From assembly GCA_002256395.1 (NCBI GenBank), contig NKJG01000001.1:1178001-1242000 (forward strand): a stretch of DNA of 64,000 nucleotides, in the 5' to 3' direction. Positions 35,779-44,902 of this stretch are shown piece by piece. How positions within the stretch are numbered: position 1 is the first letter of the stretch; each line of letters starts with the position of its first letter. Both the position numbers and the translations under genes were made by a program. The notes below the pieces were generated by a model, which was not told the DNA's origin, ran no database searches, and saw only the letters and a list, made by a program, of their open reading frames with translations. This DNA is from Bacteroidetes bacterium B1(2017) (lineage in GTDB: Bacteria; Bacteroidota; Bacteroidia; UKL13-3).

Positions 35779-38700
35779 TTATTTTACAAGCATTAACTTA
35801 TTTACAAGGGTTTCATTGCTTGAAACAAACCTACAGAAATAAGAACCGCTCGGTAATAATTCGGTGTTCAAAATAAAGCTATAGCTGCTTTTTTCTTTAA
35901 CAGAACCATTGAAAACACGTTCTATCAAAACGCCTTCTGCTGAGTATAATTCTAGGCTAGCCCCATTTGCATCGGCTGTACTAAAGCTAATTGTTAGCTG
36001 ATTGCTAAATGGATTTGGATAGGTATTTAAAACAGAGTTAGCAATGCCACTCATGTTTTCAACGGGACCATTGGCTTCATTGTTTTTGTATACAATACAT
36101 GAGCTAGCAATTAAATGTTCGTTTTCATTTTCATGGAAATTAACATTCATATGTTGTGCAGTATTTCTTACAGCAGTTAGAGCAAATGTGGTATTTGTTC
36201 CTGCTAAAGCAGTATTGCAAATGCTTAAGAATTCAGATAAGGTTAGACCTTCAAAAAGGCTATTATTTTCACCTTCATAAACTACTAAGTCGCCTAATTT
36301 ACCTGTTGCTGGGGCAAAGGCAGGATAGTAGGCATCAAACCCAATATTTAAACTTAATACTAAGGCTTCAATTGCAAGTCCGTTATTAATAGCCGAAGGA
36401 TTCATTAAATTTCCAGTAGGAAGTGTTGCATTAGTTCCATTGCTTGAATTGTTTAAGAAGCTATAAACGGCAGCACCAGTTGTAAACGTAATTTTGTTAT
36501 TGCCCGAACCAATAGTTAATCCATTTGGAAATGCAGCTGCAAAATTGTTGTTCAAATAGGTTGAACCCCAATGTTCTTTGTCGTTTGTAAAGTATGTTCC
36601 AAAGCCACTAGTTGAAGGCGGATTAATTGTGATAGACTTGTTGGTTGAACAACCTTTGTTATCAATAATAGCAACGTTAAATGTACCAACACCTCTGCCA
36701 CTAATTGTTGCAAGGGTTGAAAGAGTAGCAGAACTGTTTTTTGTCCAAGCATACGTATAGCTTGGAGTACCACCTGTTACTGTTGCTGTTAATGCACCGT
36801 TGTTTCCTTTAAAGCATTGTAAGTTAGAACTTATACTTACCGCTAATACATCTGGTTGAGTGATGTTTAAATCTTGAGTTTTTACGCAATTGTTTTGGTC
36901 GGTAACTGTGTAGGTATAGGTTCCAGCCTTTAGCGCACTTAAGCTTGTGTTTGTGCTGCTAATTGGCGACCATGAAATAGTTTTGTTTCCAACACCACCA
37001 TTAATTGTAGTTGAGATAGCGCCATTTGTTCCATTATTGCAACTTACATGAGTTAGTGTGCTAGATACTACAATTGCTGTTGGTTCTGTTACTTCATAAC
37101 TACTTGAGTAAACGCATCCATTATTATCTGTAATAGATATAGCATAGGTACCAGCAAGTAAATTGCTAAGTCTATTTCCTTTATTATTCAAGTCGCTTAA
37201 ATAACTGTATTGGTATGGAGTAGTTCCACCAATTGGTGCCAATAAAATACTTCCAGTATTGTTACCATGGCATAATACATTTACCACATCGGCATTTGTA
37301 TATAATGAATCTGGTTGTGTTAAGCTAAATAGTTTGTTTGCAGTACATCCGTTAGCATCGGTTACTTCAAGAGTATACTCTCCAACGTTTAAATTACTAA
37401 TATCTTCGGTTGGCGCACCTCCTGTCCAGCTATAGGTGTATGAGGCTGTACCTCCAGTTACGCTTGCGTTAATAGCGCCATTTGTAAATTTGTAGCAGCT
37501 TATTGGAGTAATAGTTCCTTCAATACTAAGTTTGGTAGGTTCGGTAATAACTACCTCACCAGACGAGGTACAATTGTTTTGGTCTGTAACAGTATATGAA
37601 TAGGTGTTTGCAGTTAATGTAGTAAGATCTTCAGTACTTGCATTGTTTGGTAACCAAGAGTAACTATATGCACTAGTACCTCCAGAAACACTTAAGTTAA
37701 TTGAACCCGTATTGCCATCTTTACATAACACATTTTGGCTGCTAGTGCTTGTCTTTAACTCAGTTGGTTCTGTTATAGTAAACGAGTTTTGTAGTGTGCA
37801 ATTATTATTATCTGTTATGGTTACATTATAGGTGTTAGGTGCTAAACTATTTCTATCTTCACTTGTAGAATTATCAGACCAGTTATAACTATATGGCATA
37901 GTACCTCCAGTAATAGATAAATCTATAGAGCCATTGTTTAACCCATAGCAAGTAACATTCCTGCTAGCACTTGTTTGATTTAGTGCACTTGCAGGCTGCG
38001 TTATAGTTGCATTTGTTTTACTTGTGCAACCATTTGCATCTGTAACAGTTAACTCAAATGATCCCGCGCTTAAGCTAGATAAGTTAGCGCTTGTTTGAGC
38101 CGAACTCCACAAATAAGAATAGGGAGTTACTCCACCAGTAACAGAGCTGTTTATAGCACCTGTTGAATTTCCATAACATAAAACATGTATGGGTGTTAGA
38201 GAACTTACAAGTGCTGCTGGACTAGTAATTGTGATGCTTGCAGTTGAACTTTGACTTGCCGCATCTTTTACAGTTACAGTATAGGTTGCTGCAGATAAAC
38301 CGCTAATACTAGCTGTTGTGGCAGCATTGCTCCATGTAATAGTAAATGGTGCAACACCTCCAGAAATAACAACATTGGCCGAACCTGTAGAACCAGAACA
38401 AAGTATATTTACACCACTTGTATTAATAACTAATGGCGGAGTACATAGTAATATGCCATTATTTTTCTTGTCATTTTCTTCGTCTTGCTCTACACCTTTT
38501 TTAAAGTTCTCATTAATTCTTTGCGCCATTTTAGCAACGTTTGTTGCGCTGTAGCCACTAGTGCAACCACCAACAACATTGTTGCCAAGTTGTAAAAAAG
38601 CTCGAACGCTCATTCCATTAAATGGCAAGCTTGGGTAATTAATAATCATATCGCCTAAATGATTGCTTGGTGTAGCAAAACTTGCTACATTATCATCCAT

Positions 38701-39120
38701 GGCTACATTTAATGTTAGTGCAATTAGCTCTCCAATAGCTCCTCCACCATTGCTGTTTTTAGGATTGGTAGTGCTTTTATTTAGCACATAAGAATTGCCT
38801 TCAGCAGGCAAAAAGGTTTGAAGAGCGGCACTTGTTGTAAAAGTAATTTTATATCCTGCGATGCATCCTATAGTTAATCCTGTAGGGAATACTCTGGCAA
38901 AATTACTGTTTCTAATGTAACCTGGGCCGGAGGTGCCTTCGCTTTTTTCGCCCCAGTGTTCTTGTGTATAGGTTAAAAACCCGGAACAATAATTAATAGT
39001 TTTTGTTGCTGTTTTGGTGGATTCTTTTTTATCAGAATCCTTTTCCGTTCCCTGTGCAAACACAGATGAGCTGAGCAAAAATGCGACAGCCCACATACTT
39101 AGTAGTTGTTTTGTTTTCAT
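35779..39120 (-). CDS. SprB-repeat surface adhesin with T9SS domain
   Basis: 1113 residues with a signal peptide (KQLLSMWAVAFLLSSSVFAQ). Eight SprB repeats lie at ~230-835, each with an N-terminal cysteine, N.G.I...V.GGT.PY.Y.W, L..L..GTY...VTD.N.C. They are bracketed by two copies of another domain: ~45-215 (QEHWG, FPTGLTIG, KITFTTSAALQTFLP) and ~840-1015 (KEHWG, FPNGLTIG, KITFTTGAAVYSFL). The tail is T9SS type A (LNTYPNPFSNQ, YSAEGVLIERV, PSGSYFCRFVS). SprB of Flavobacterium is the moving gliding adhesin; this is a much smaller repeat protein that may serve attachment or gliding. Its own terminator and long upstream gap suggest it is transcribed alone. Confidence 0.88.
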   Translation of the reverse strand: MKTKQLLSMWAVAFLLSSSVFAQGTEKDSDKKESTKTATKTINYCSGFLTYTQEHWGEKSEGTSGPGYIRNSNFARVFPTGLTIGCIAGYKITFTTSAALQTFLPAEGNSYVLNKSTTNPKNSNGGGAIGELIALTLNVAMDDNVASFATPSNHLGDMIINYPSLPFNGMSVRAFLQLGNNVVGGCTSGYSATNVAKMAQRINENFKKGVEQDEENDKKNNGILLCTPPLVINTSGVNILCSGSTGSANVVISGGVAPFTITWSNAATTASISGLSAATYTVTVKDAASQSSTASITITSPAALVSSLTPIHVLCYGNSTGAINSSVTGGVTPYSYLWSSAQTSANLSSLSAGSFELTVTDANGCTSKTNATITQPASALNQTSASRNVTCYGLNNGSIDLSITGGTMPYSYNWSDNSTSEDRNSLAPNTYNVTITDNNNCTLQNSFTITEPTELKTSTSSQNVLCKDGNTGSINLSVSGGTSAYSYSWLPNNASTEDLTTLTANTYSYTVTDQNNCTSSGEVVITEPTKLSIEGTITPISCYKFTNGAINASVTGGTASYTYSWTGGAPTEDISNLNVGEYTLEVTDANGCTANKLFSLTQPDSLYTNADVVNVLCHGNNTGSILLAPIGGTTPYQYSYLSDLNNKGNRLSNLLAGTYAISITDNNGCVYSSSYEVTEPTAIVVSSTLTHVSCNNGTNGAISTTINGGVGNKTISWSPISSTNTSLSALKAGTYTYTVTDQNNCVKTQDLNITQPDVLAVSISSNLQCFKGNNGALTATVTGGTPSYTYAWTKNSSATLSTLATISGRGVGTFNVAIIDNKGCSTNKSITINPPSTSGFGTYFTNDKEHWGSTYLNNNFAAAFPNGLTIGSGNNKITFTTGAAVYSFLNNSSNGTNATLPTGNLMNPSAINNGLAIEALVLSLNIGFDAYYPAFAPATGKLGDLVVYEGENNSLFEGLTLSEFLSICNTALAGTNTTFALTAVRNTAQHMNVNFHENENEHLIASSCIVYKNNEANGPVENMSGIANSVLNTYPNPFSNQLTISFSTADANGASLELYSAEGVLIERVFNGSVKEKSSYSFILNTELLPSGSYFCRFVSSNETLVNKLMLVK

Positions 39121-39372
39121 ATAAAATAAAGGTTTAAAATTTAAACTAGGGTTTCTTGTTTTCTAACTATGAAAACATTGGCCCTTGGTTTAGCCGCACT
39201 TGGTTAATATGCAGCGATACAAAAAACTAGAATATAAACCCATTAAAATGATGAAAAAAGGCATACTAATCCCTCATTATTGGAAATTAGTTGTAAGGTT
39301 ATGGTTAACGCAGTTTTAATACGGATGAATCTTTTCCTTAAAAAGGAATTTAGTACACAAATGGAGGAAAAA

Positions 39373-39870
39373 CTACAGATCTAGGTCTTGATTCTGTTTA
39401 AGTGATTGGTGGTGCGAAACAATTTTATGCATACTATCAATCATAATAGCATAGTTTTTTTTGCCAATTAATTGCTCGTATTCACTTGCCAACCCAAGCA
39501 CCTGTTTTTTAGTATCTGCTACCAAGTGTTTGCCTTTTGCAGTAAGAAGGATGTGCGATACACGTGCATCAACAGAATGTTTTTCTACCTTTATGATGCC
39601 AAATTCTAAAAGTTCTTTTACCACCTTACTCATGGCCTGCTTGCTCACTTTTGCCTTCTCCGCAATCTCATTATTGGTGCTTCCTGTTGGCGATATATTC
39701 ATAATAAACGGCATATAGGCCATTTTAAAATAGCTATATCCATGTTTAAATAATGCTTCGTTTGCCCAATCATCAAAGTATCGTTTCCACATATTTAACA
39801 AGCGCCCTAGGTTTTTAGGATTGTGCGTAAGCAAATCAGCTTCTTCTTCTTTGGTGAGCTTAACAGACAT
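39373..39870 (-). CDS. MarR-family transcriptional regulator
   Basis: 165 residues with the winged helix-turn-helix of MarR regulators: STNNEIAEKAKVSKQAMSKV for the recognition region, VVKELLEFGIIKVEKHSVDARV for the wing, and ILLTAKGKHLV after it. Helices at both ends would form the dimer. Family members usually repress adjacent efflux genes and release DNA on binding an aromatic or lipophilic compound. It is divergent from an EmrA-EmrB-TolC operon, and inverted repeats lie over the operon's promoter, which supports local control and autoregulation. Confidence 0.9.
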   Translation of the reverse strand: MSVKLTKEEEADLLTHNPKNLGRLLNMWKRYFDDWANEALFKHGYSYFKMAYMPFIMNISPTGSTNNEIAEKAKVSKQAMSKVVKELLEFGIIKVEKHSVDARVSHILLTAKGKHLVADTKKQVLGLASEYEQLIGKKNYAIMIDSMHKIVSHHQSLKQNQDLDL

Positions 39871-39932
39871 GGTTGTAAATTTTTTTAAAGAGGATTTTAA
39901 TATGTCACAAAAGTAATTAAAATTAATTTAAT

Positions 39933-39975
39933 AGTCAATTTAGTTGACTTTATTAGTCAACTTAGTTTACCTTTG
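39933..39975. promoter_or_regulatory. Efflux-operon promoter with two MarR-type operators
   Basis: A perfect inverted repeat AGTCAA-TTTAG-TTGACT (39933-39949) and an imperfect second copy AGTCAA-CTTAG-TTTACC (39955-39971), centres 22 bp apart (two helix turns). The second overlaps a consensus -7 box TACCTTTG (39968-39975), and the TTG of the first (39944-39946) stands 21 bp upstream as the -33 box. A repressor bound here would block both elements. Confidence 0.75.
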
Positions 39976-39993
39976 TACCAACATCTAAAATTT

Positions 39994-41034
39994 ATGGAAC
40001 CAAACCAAGCACCAAAAGCAAAGGGTAAACCCTTTATTATTATAAGTGTAGTTGCAGCTTTGTTAGCAGTTTATGGCGTATTTAAAGGCTATCATGCATT
40101 TACGCACGAGAGCACAGATAATGCTCAAATAGAATCCAATGCTATTCCTATTGTGAGCAGACTAGCTGGATATATAGATTCTATTGCCATCAAAGATTTT
40201 CAAAACGTAAAGCCTAGTGAGGTATTGGTTCAGATTGATCCAAGAGAATATGAATTGGCTCTTTCCTTGGCGGAGGCAGATTTACTTTCGGCCGAAGCCG
40301 ATCTTTCAAATGCAAATGCTCAATTATTAAGTACGGAGGTAAATAAAAGGGTTTCGCAATCTAATCTCGATATACAGGAAGTGCGCTTAAACAAAGCCAA
40401 AACAGATTTATTGCGTGATGAAAGTTTATTTAAGGACAATTCTATCACACGTAAACAGCTTGATGATACCCGTTCTGCTTATGAAACCGCTCAAAAGCAA
40501 GTTCGCTCAAATCAGGATCAGTTAAGCTATGCGCAATCACAAACAGGTACTATTAAGGCTCAAATAGATAAGGTAAAAGCACAAATTGCCGCAAAAAAAT
40601 CGGCACTCGAAAACGCAAAATTACGTTTAAGCTATACCAAAATTACTTCGCCAATAGCAGGTAAAGTTGGCCGAACCAACCTACAACCAGGGCAATACGT
40701 GCAACCGGGTCAAACGCTATTTACCTTGGTTAATAACGAACAATTTTGGGTGACAGCAAACTTTAAAGAAACGCAATTAGAAAAATTAAAGGAAGGAATG
40801 GAAGCCGATATTATTATTGATGGGTATCCTAATGTGTCTGTTAAAGCAAAAATAGAAGGCTTAAGCGACGCTACAGGTGCACGTTTTGCTCTATTACCAC
40901 CCGATAACGCCACTGGAAACTTTGTTAAAGTTACCCAACGTGTTCCGGTTAAATTAAGCATACAAAATTTGGCAGAAGTAAAGCCTTTCCTTAAAACAGG
41001 AATGAGTGTTACTGTTTCTGTTAAAACTAACTAA
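39994..41034 (+). CDS. EmrA/HlyD-type membrane fusion protein
   Basis: The start is put at ATG 39994 (MEPNQAPKAKGKP). 346 residues with one N-terminal membrane helix (FIIISVVAALLAVYGVF), a split lipoyl domain (STDNAQIESNAIPIVSRLAG and TSPIAGKVGRTNLQPGQYVQ), a long periplasmic helical hairpin between them (~85-205) and a beta-barrel domain (FWVTANFKETQLEKLKEGM). STDNAQIE is the EmrA/VceA hallmark. It joins the inner-membrane transporter to the TolC-like channel encoded downstream. The gene ends 10 bp before the emrB-like ATG. Confidence 0.9.
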   Translation: MEPNQAPKAKGKPFIIISVVAALLAVYGVFKGYHAFTHESTDNAQIESNAIPIVSRLAGYIDSIAIKDFQNVKPSEVLVQIDPREYELALSLAEADLLSAEADLSNANAQLLSTEVNKRVSQSNLDIQEVRLNKAKTDLLRDESLFKDNSITRKQLDDTRSAYETAQKQVRSNQDQLSYAQSQTGTIKAQIDKVKAQIAAKKSALENAKLRLSYTKITSPIAGKVGRTNLQPGQYVQPGQTLFTLVNNEQFWVTANFKETQLEKLKEGMEADIIIDGYPNVSVKAKIEGLSDATGARFALLPPDNATGNFVKVTQRVPVKLSIQNLAEVKPFLKTGMSVTVSVKTN

Positions 41035-41044
41035 TCGCTTAAGA

Positions 41045-42619
41045 ATGTATCCTAGCGGAATTAAGCGAGCAATGATTGTGTTCACAACCATATCGGCTGC
41101 CATTATGGAGCTGATAGATACCTCTATTGTGAACGTGGCTCTTTCTCAAATTAGCGGAAACCTTGGTGCCACCATTGAAGATACTTCTTGGGTAGTTACT
41201 GCCTATGCTATTGCCAATGTTATTATTATACCTCTCACTGGTTTTTTACAACGCTATTTTGGTCGTAAAAACTATTACCTCTCGTCTATTATTATCTTTA
41301 CTGTAGCCTCATACATGTGTGGTAACGCCGATAGCCTTTGGACATTGGTTGCTTGGCGTTTTATACAAGGTATCGGTGGTGGTGCCTTACTTTCAACTTC
41401 TCAAGGAATTTTATTTGATGCCTTTGAACCTAAAAAGCGTGCGATGGCTTCGGGAATTTTTGGAATGGGTATTGTTCTTGGTCCTACCATTGGTCCTACA
41501 TTAGGTGGTATTATTGTTGACAATTACTCTTGGCCTTTAATATTTACCATTAATATTCCATTTGGTGTTTTGGCTGCTTTGTTAACCATTACTTTTATTG
41601 ATAAAAAAGAGGAAGAACTAAACATTGATAGAAGCGCTATACGCATTGATTACATTGGTATTGCCATGCTTGTTTTGGGTGTTGGTTCTTTACAATATGT
41701 TTTAGAAAAAGGCCAAAGCGAAGATTGGTTTGAAGATAGAACCATTTGCTTGCTGAGTGCTACAACAATTATTGGATTGGGAATGTTTATTTGGCGTCAA
41801 TTTATAGAGAAGGTTCCTATCATTAATTTAAGGGTACTCAAAAACAGGAATTTGTTTGCAAGTAATGTACTCACCTTTGTGTGTGGTTTTGGCTTATTTG
41901 GGTCGGTATTTATTTTTCCTGTTTTGGTTCAGCGCATAATGGGCTATACACCTACAGAAGCGGGCTTTGCCATTGTTCCAGGTACAATTGTTGGTTTGTT
42001 TTTAATGCCTATAATTGGTAAAACTCTGGGTTCAGGAACGCCTCCAATTATTTATGTAGTTATCGGTTTTACTGCCTTTATCTTTCATGGATATTTTTCA
42101 TCACTTGCCACTGCCGAATCTAGTTTAATGTGGTTTGCTTTTCCTCAATTGTTGCGAGGTGTTGGTACAGCATGCTTAATGGTACCGTTAATTAATCAAG
42201 CCATGGTAGGCTTAAAACCTCAAGATTATGCTTCGGGAATTGGCCTTACAAACATGCTTAGGCAATTAGGCGGTGCATTTGGTATTGCTATGATGAACAC
42301 CTTTGTTACTCAACGTTATGCCGTGCATCGTGCCGATTTAATAACCAATACCGCCGCCAACGATCCTGAAATGATGCAGCGTTTAACGGGTGCAACCAAT
42401 ATGTTTTTATCTAAAGGATTAAACTTTCTTGATGCCCAACAAGCCGCTTTTAAATCAATAGATTTTAGCATAACCAAGCAATCTTATTTGCTTGCTTACC
42501 TCGATTCGTTTTTATTGATTAGTTTGTTTTTTATTATCACAATTCCTTTTCTGTTTATGCTTCGAACCCAAAAAGTTTCGGTTGAAGCGCAAGCAAAAAT
42601 TGCAGAAGAATCTCATTAA
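41045..42619 (+). CDS. EmrB-type MFS drug efflux transporter (DHA2)
   Basis: The start is put at ATG 41045. 524 residues with 14 membrane helices, as in the DHA2 family. Helix 1 holds MELIDTSIVNVALSQISGNL (DHA2 motif D1), TSWVVTAYAIANVIIIPLTG follows, and motif C is GIFGMGIVLGPTIGPTLGG. It should pump lipophilic drugs or similar compounds by proton antiport and hand them to the EmrA-like adaptor and the TolC-like channel. It lies between those two genes, 10 bp and 12 bp apart, in a MarR-controlled operon. Substrates cannot be predicted. Confidence 0.92.
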   Translation: MYPSGIKRAMIVFTTISAAIMELIDTSIVNVALSQISGNLGATIEDTSWVVTAYAIANVIIIPLTGFLQRYFGRKNYYLSSIIIFTVASYMCGNADSLWTLVAWRFIQGIGGGALLSTSQGILFDAFEPKKRAMASGIFGMGIVLGPTIGPTLGGIIVDNYSWPLIFTINIPFGVLAALLTITFIDKKEEELNIDRSAIRIDYIGIAMLVLGVGSLQYVLEKGQSEDWFEDRTICLLSATTIIGLGMFIWRQFIEKVPIINLRVLKNRNLFASNVLTFVCGFGLFGSVFIFPVLVQRIMGYTPTEAGFAIVPGTIVGLFLMPIIGKTLGSGTPPIIYVVIGFTAFIFHGYFSSLATAESSLMWFAFPQLLRGVGTACLMVPLINQAMVGLKPQDYASGIGLTNMLRQLGGAFGIAMMNTFVTQRYAVHRADLITNTAANDPEMMQRLTGATNMFLSKGLNFLDAQQAAFKSIDFSITKQSYLLAYLDSFLLISLFFIITIPFLFMLRTQKVSVEAQAKIAEESH

Positions 42620-42631
42620 CCTAATTTGATT

Positions 42632-43927
42632 ATGTTTAAAAAATATTTCCTCTTTACCCTTTTGGCTGTTACCTTTCACATGGCTGCCATTGCTCAAAAT
42701 TCTGCCGAATTAAAATCTCTCATTAATGAGTCTTTTGGCTATTTTCCAAAGCTTCAAGAGTTGCAACAAAATGAATTAATTGCGCAAGGCAAATTAAAAA
42801 ACACACGTAGCAATCAATTGCCAACTGTGGCTGGAACAGTAAGCTATAATTATATAAATCCAATTGGAGAGGCTAGTTTGCCTATTGGTCCTGGTATTAC
42901 TAAAACCTTACAGTTTCAACCTAACAATAATTTTAATGCGAATGTGGCTGCAAATTATGTGTTGTTAGATTTTGGAAGGTTGCGCTCTGCAGTAGAAAAA
43001 TCAAAGGAAGAATTGAAGTATAGCCAACAAACAATTGTATATAACAAAACGCAATTAGCCTCCCAAGTGGCGGGTATTTATTATTATGTAATTTACCTCA
43101 GAAAGGCCATTTTTATTCAAGATAGTGTGATTAGATATTATCAAGAAAACAAGAGTTTAGTAGAAAGTAAATTGCGCAATGGCGATGCCTTAAAAGTGGA
43201 TTTATACAATATTCAAGCAAGCATAGATAATGAGCTGAACCGAAAAGTTGATTTAGAAAATGCCTTGCAAAAGCAATTGAATTTACTCGAATACACAACA
43301 GGAAAAACCACCATTACTGCGAGTAGTTTTGATTTTGATATAGCTGCTGCTCCTCTGGATGAATATTTAAAAAATGCAGAATCACAGAACAGTGAATTTG
43401 CCTTAGCCAAAAGCAAAGTATTACAAGCGCAAAGCGAACTTAGGTTCAACAAACGTTTGCTAACACCTACCTTAAATGCCACGGCTGCTGCGGGTTTTAG
43501 GAATGGCTACCAACCAGATATTTTTCAAAACAGGTTTAATTATTTGGCAGGTTTAAGTTTAAATGTTCCTATTTACACAGGTGGTAAATTAAATGCTCAA
43601 GTGTTTGTTGCTGAGCAATCTTTAAAGCAAAGTGAAATAGGTTTACGTACTCTAAATAATGCCTATCGAAAAGATATTAAACAAGCCCTTACCGATGTTG
43701 AAAGCAATAAGGAGCGTTTAAAGAATTCGGAAAGTCAAATACAATCGGCTCAATCTTTATTGTTGCTAACTCAAAGCAGATATAAAAATGGTGTAGCAAC
43801 TTATTTAGATATTACCTATGCCGCAAATGGCCTGCAACGCGCGGCTTTAGCACGTTTGCAATACGAATACCAATTATGCATGGCCAAAATTGAATTGGCC
43901 AGATTATCGGGTGTGGTTTACTGGTAG
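42632..43927 (+). CDS. TolC-family outer-membrane efflux protein
   Basis: The start is put at ATG 42632 (MFKKYFLFTLLAVTFHM). 431 residues with a signal peptide cleaved near AIAQ. The two tandem OEP halves each have long coiled helices (KNAESQNSEFALAKSKVLQA; YRKDIKQALTDVESNKERLK) and barrel strands (VAANYVLLDFGRLRSAVEKS; AGLSLNVPIYTGGKLNAQVF), with the family's SRYKNGVATYLDITYAANGL near the end. It forms the outer-membrane exit duct of the tripartite pump. The stop codon lies inside a hairpin between this gene and the convergent hydrolase gene. Confidence 0.9.
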   Translation: MFKKYFLFTLLAVTFHMAAIAQNSAELKSLINESFGYFPKLQELQQNELIAQGKLKNTRSNQLPTVAGTVSYNYINPIGEASLPIGPGITKTLQFQPNNNFNANVAANYVLLDFGRLRSAVEKSKEELKYSQQTIVYNKTQLASQVAGIYYYVIYLRKAIFIQDSVIRYYQENKSLVESKLRNGDALKVDLYNIQASIDNELNRKVDLENALQKQLNLLEYTTGKTTITASSFDFDIAAAPLDEYLKNAESQNSEFALAKSKVLQAQSELRFNKRLLTPTLNATAAAGFRNGYQPDIFQNRFNYLAGLSLNVPIYTGGKLNAQVFVAEQSLKQSEIGLRTLNNAYRKDIKQALTDVESNKERLKNSESQIQSAQSLLLLTQSRYKNGVATYLDITYAANGLQRAALARLQYEYQLCMAKIELARLSGVVYW

Positions 43928-43958
43928 GTAGGAACAGGTAGCGATCCGTTCCTACCTA
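43925..43958. terminator. Hairpin between convergent genes
   Basis: TAGGTAGGAAC and GTTCCTACCTA form a perfect 11-bp stem with a 12-base loop, beginning on the stop codon of the tolC-like gene. There is no T run, so it may be a weak terminator or an mRNA 3'-end stabiliser. Confidence 0.55.
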
Positions 43959-43962
43959 ATGT

Positions 43963-44811
43963 TTAAAACCCTTTCGCAATAAAAGCCATTGCCTTGGCAA
44001 AAGCTTCATTGGCAAATTCCTTGCTATACTTTGGGTTACTAGGGTTGGCAAAAGCATGATCAGCAGTGTATTCTAAAACAGTTAAGCTTTTGTGAGTGGC
44101 ACTCATGTTCTCTTTAAATTTTGTAACCACGTCTTTATTTATCCATTGATCTTGGTTCGGCCATACAAATAGTACCGGCGCGTTTAAGGTTTTAAGTTTA
44201 TCTAACTTTTCTTCGGGCATGCCATAATACATTACGCATGCTACATTTTGTTTTGCAGCTAATAGCGAAGCTTGCATGCTCCAACCTCCACCAAAACACC
44301 AACCAATAGTGGCAATTTTAGCGTCTTTACCTACATAGGCAAGAGCTCCATTTAATATATTTATGGCTCTAGATGCTTGAACAGCTTTCATATATTTAGC
44401 TGCCGAATCTCTGGTATCTGCAACTTTGCCATCATATAAATCAATGGCAATTACGTTTACATTACCTAAGCTAGCATAAATCTTTTCCGCTTCTAATTTT
44501 ATATAATCGTTAAGTCCCCACCACTCGTGTATCACAAATACATAGTTTTTACTCGGCGTTTTAGCTTTTATTTCATAGCCTTTTCCTTCTATTCCATCGG
44601 CACTTTTAAAGCTAATGTTTTTACCTAATTCGTTTGTTAATATAAATGGTAAAGGCTCTAAATGTGCGTTTACAAAGCTTTCTTGTTGGGTTAGCATGGC
44701 AAATGTTTGGGTAGCCGAAACGGCGCTGCAACATGATTTTTGAGCAGTTGTGTTTGTAGCATACATGCTAAAGGCAATTAAAATTGCCAAGTAAAAGTGA
44801 ATGTTTTTCAT
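43963..44811 (-). CDS. Dienelactone-hydrolase-family protein, exported
   Basis: 282 residues with a signal peptide (YLAILIAFSMYATNTTAQ) followed by a CC pair. The alpha/beta-hydrolase body has the oxyanion-side strand FVIHEWWGLNDYIK, the nucleophile cysteine in IGWCFGGGWSMQ, the acid in VWPNQDQWIN and the histidine in TADHAFANP, so the Cys-Asp-His triad of dienelactone hydrolases is complete. Classical members are cytoplasmic and open dienelactones in chloroaromatic breakdown; exported relatives in Bacteroidota have no known substrate. Single gene, convergent with the efflux operon. Confidence 0.85.
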   Translation of the reverse strand: MKNIHFYLAILIAFSMYATNTTAQKSCCSAVSATQTFAMLTQQESFVNAHLEPLPFILTNELGKNISFKSADGIEGKGYEIKAKTPSKNYVFVIHEWWGLNDYIKLEAEKIYASLGNVNVIAIDLYDGKVADTRDSAAKYMKAVQASRAINILNGALAYVGKDAKIATIGWCFGGGWSMQASLLAAKQNVACVMYYGMPEEKLDKLKTLNAPVLFVWPNQDQWINKDVVTKFKENMSATHKSLTVLEYTADHAFANPSNPKYSKEFANEAFAKAMAFIAKGF

Positions 44812-44902
44812 AATTATGTTTTGTAGGGACAGGTCGAGGCTTATCCTAAAGGTTTAAAGATGTAACACAAAGGTACCCGGTTTGTTTTGAACAAAACCTG
44901 TT

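Noticed and set aside
35779..39120. Repeated segments suggesting a mobile element
   Set aside because: They are SprB protein repeats inside one open frame with a signal peptide and sorting domain.
43925..43958. Strong intrinsic terminator
   Set aside because: The stem is perfect but no T run follows on either strand, so it is listed only as a hairpin with moderate confidence.
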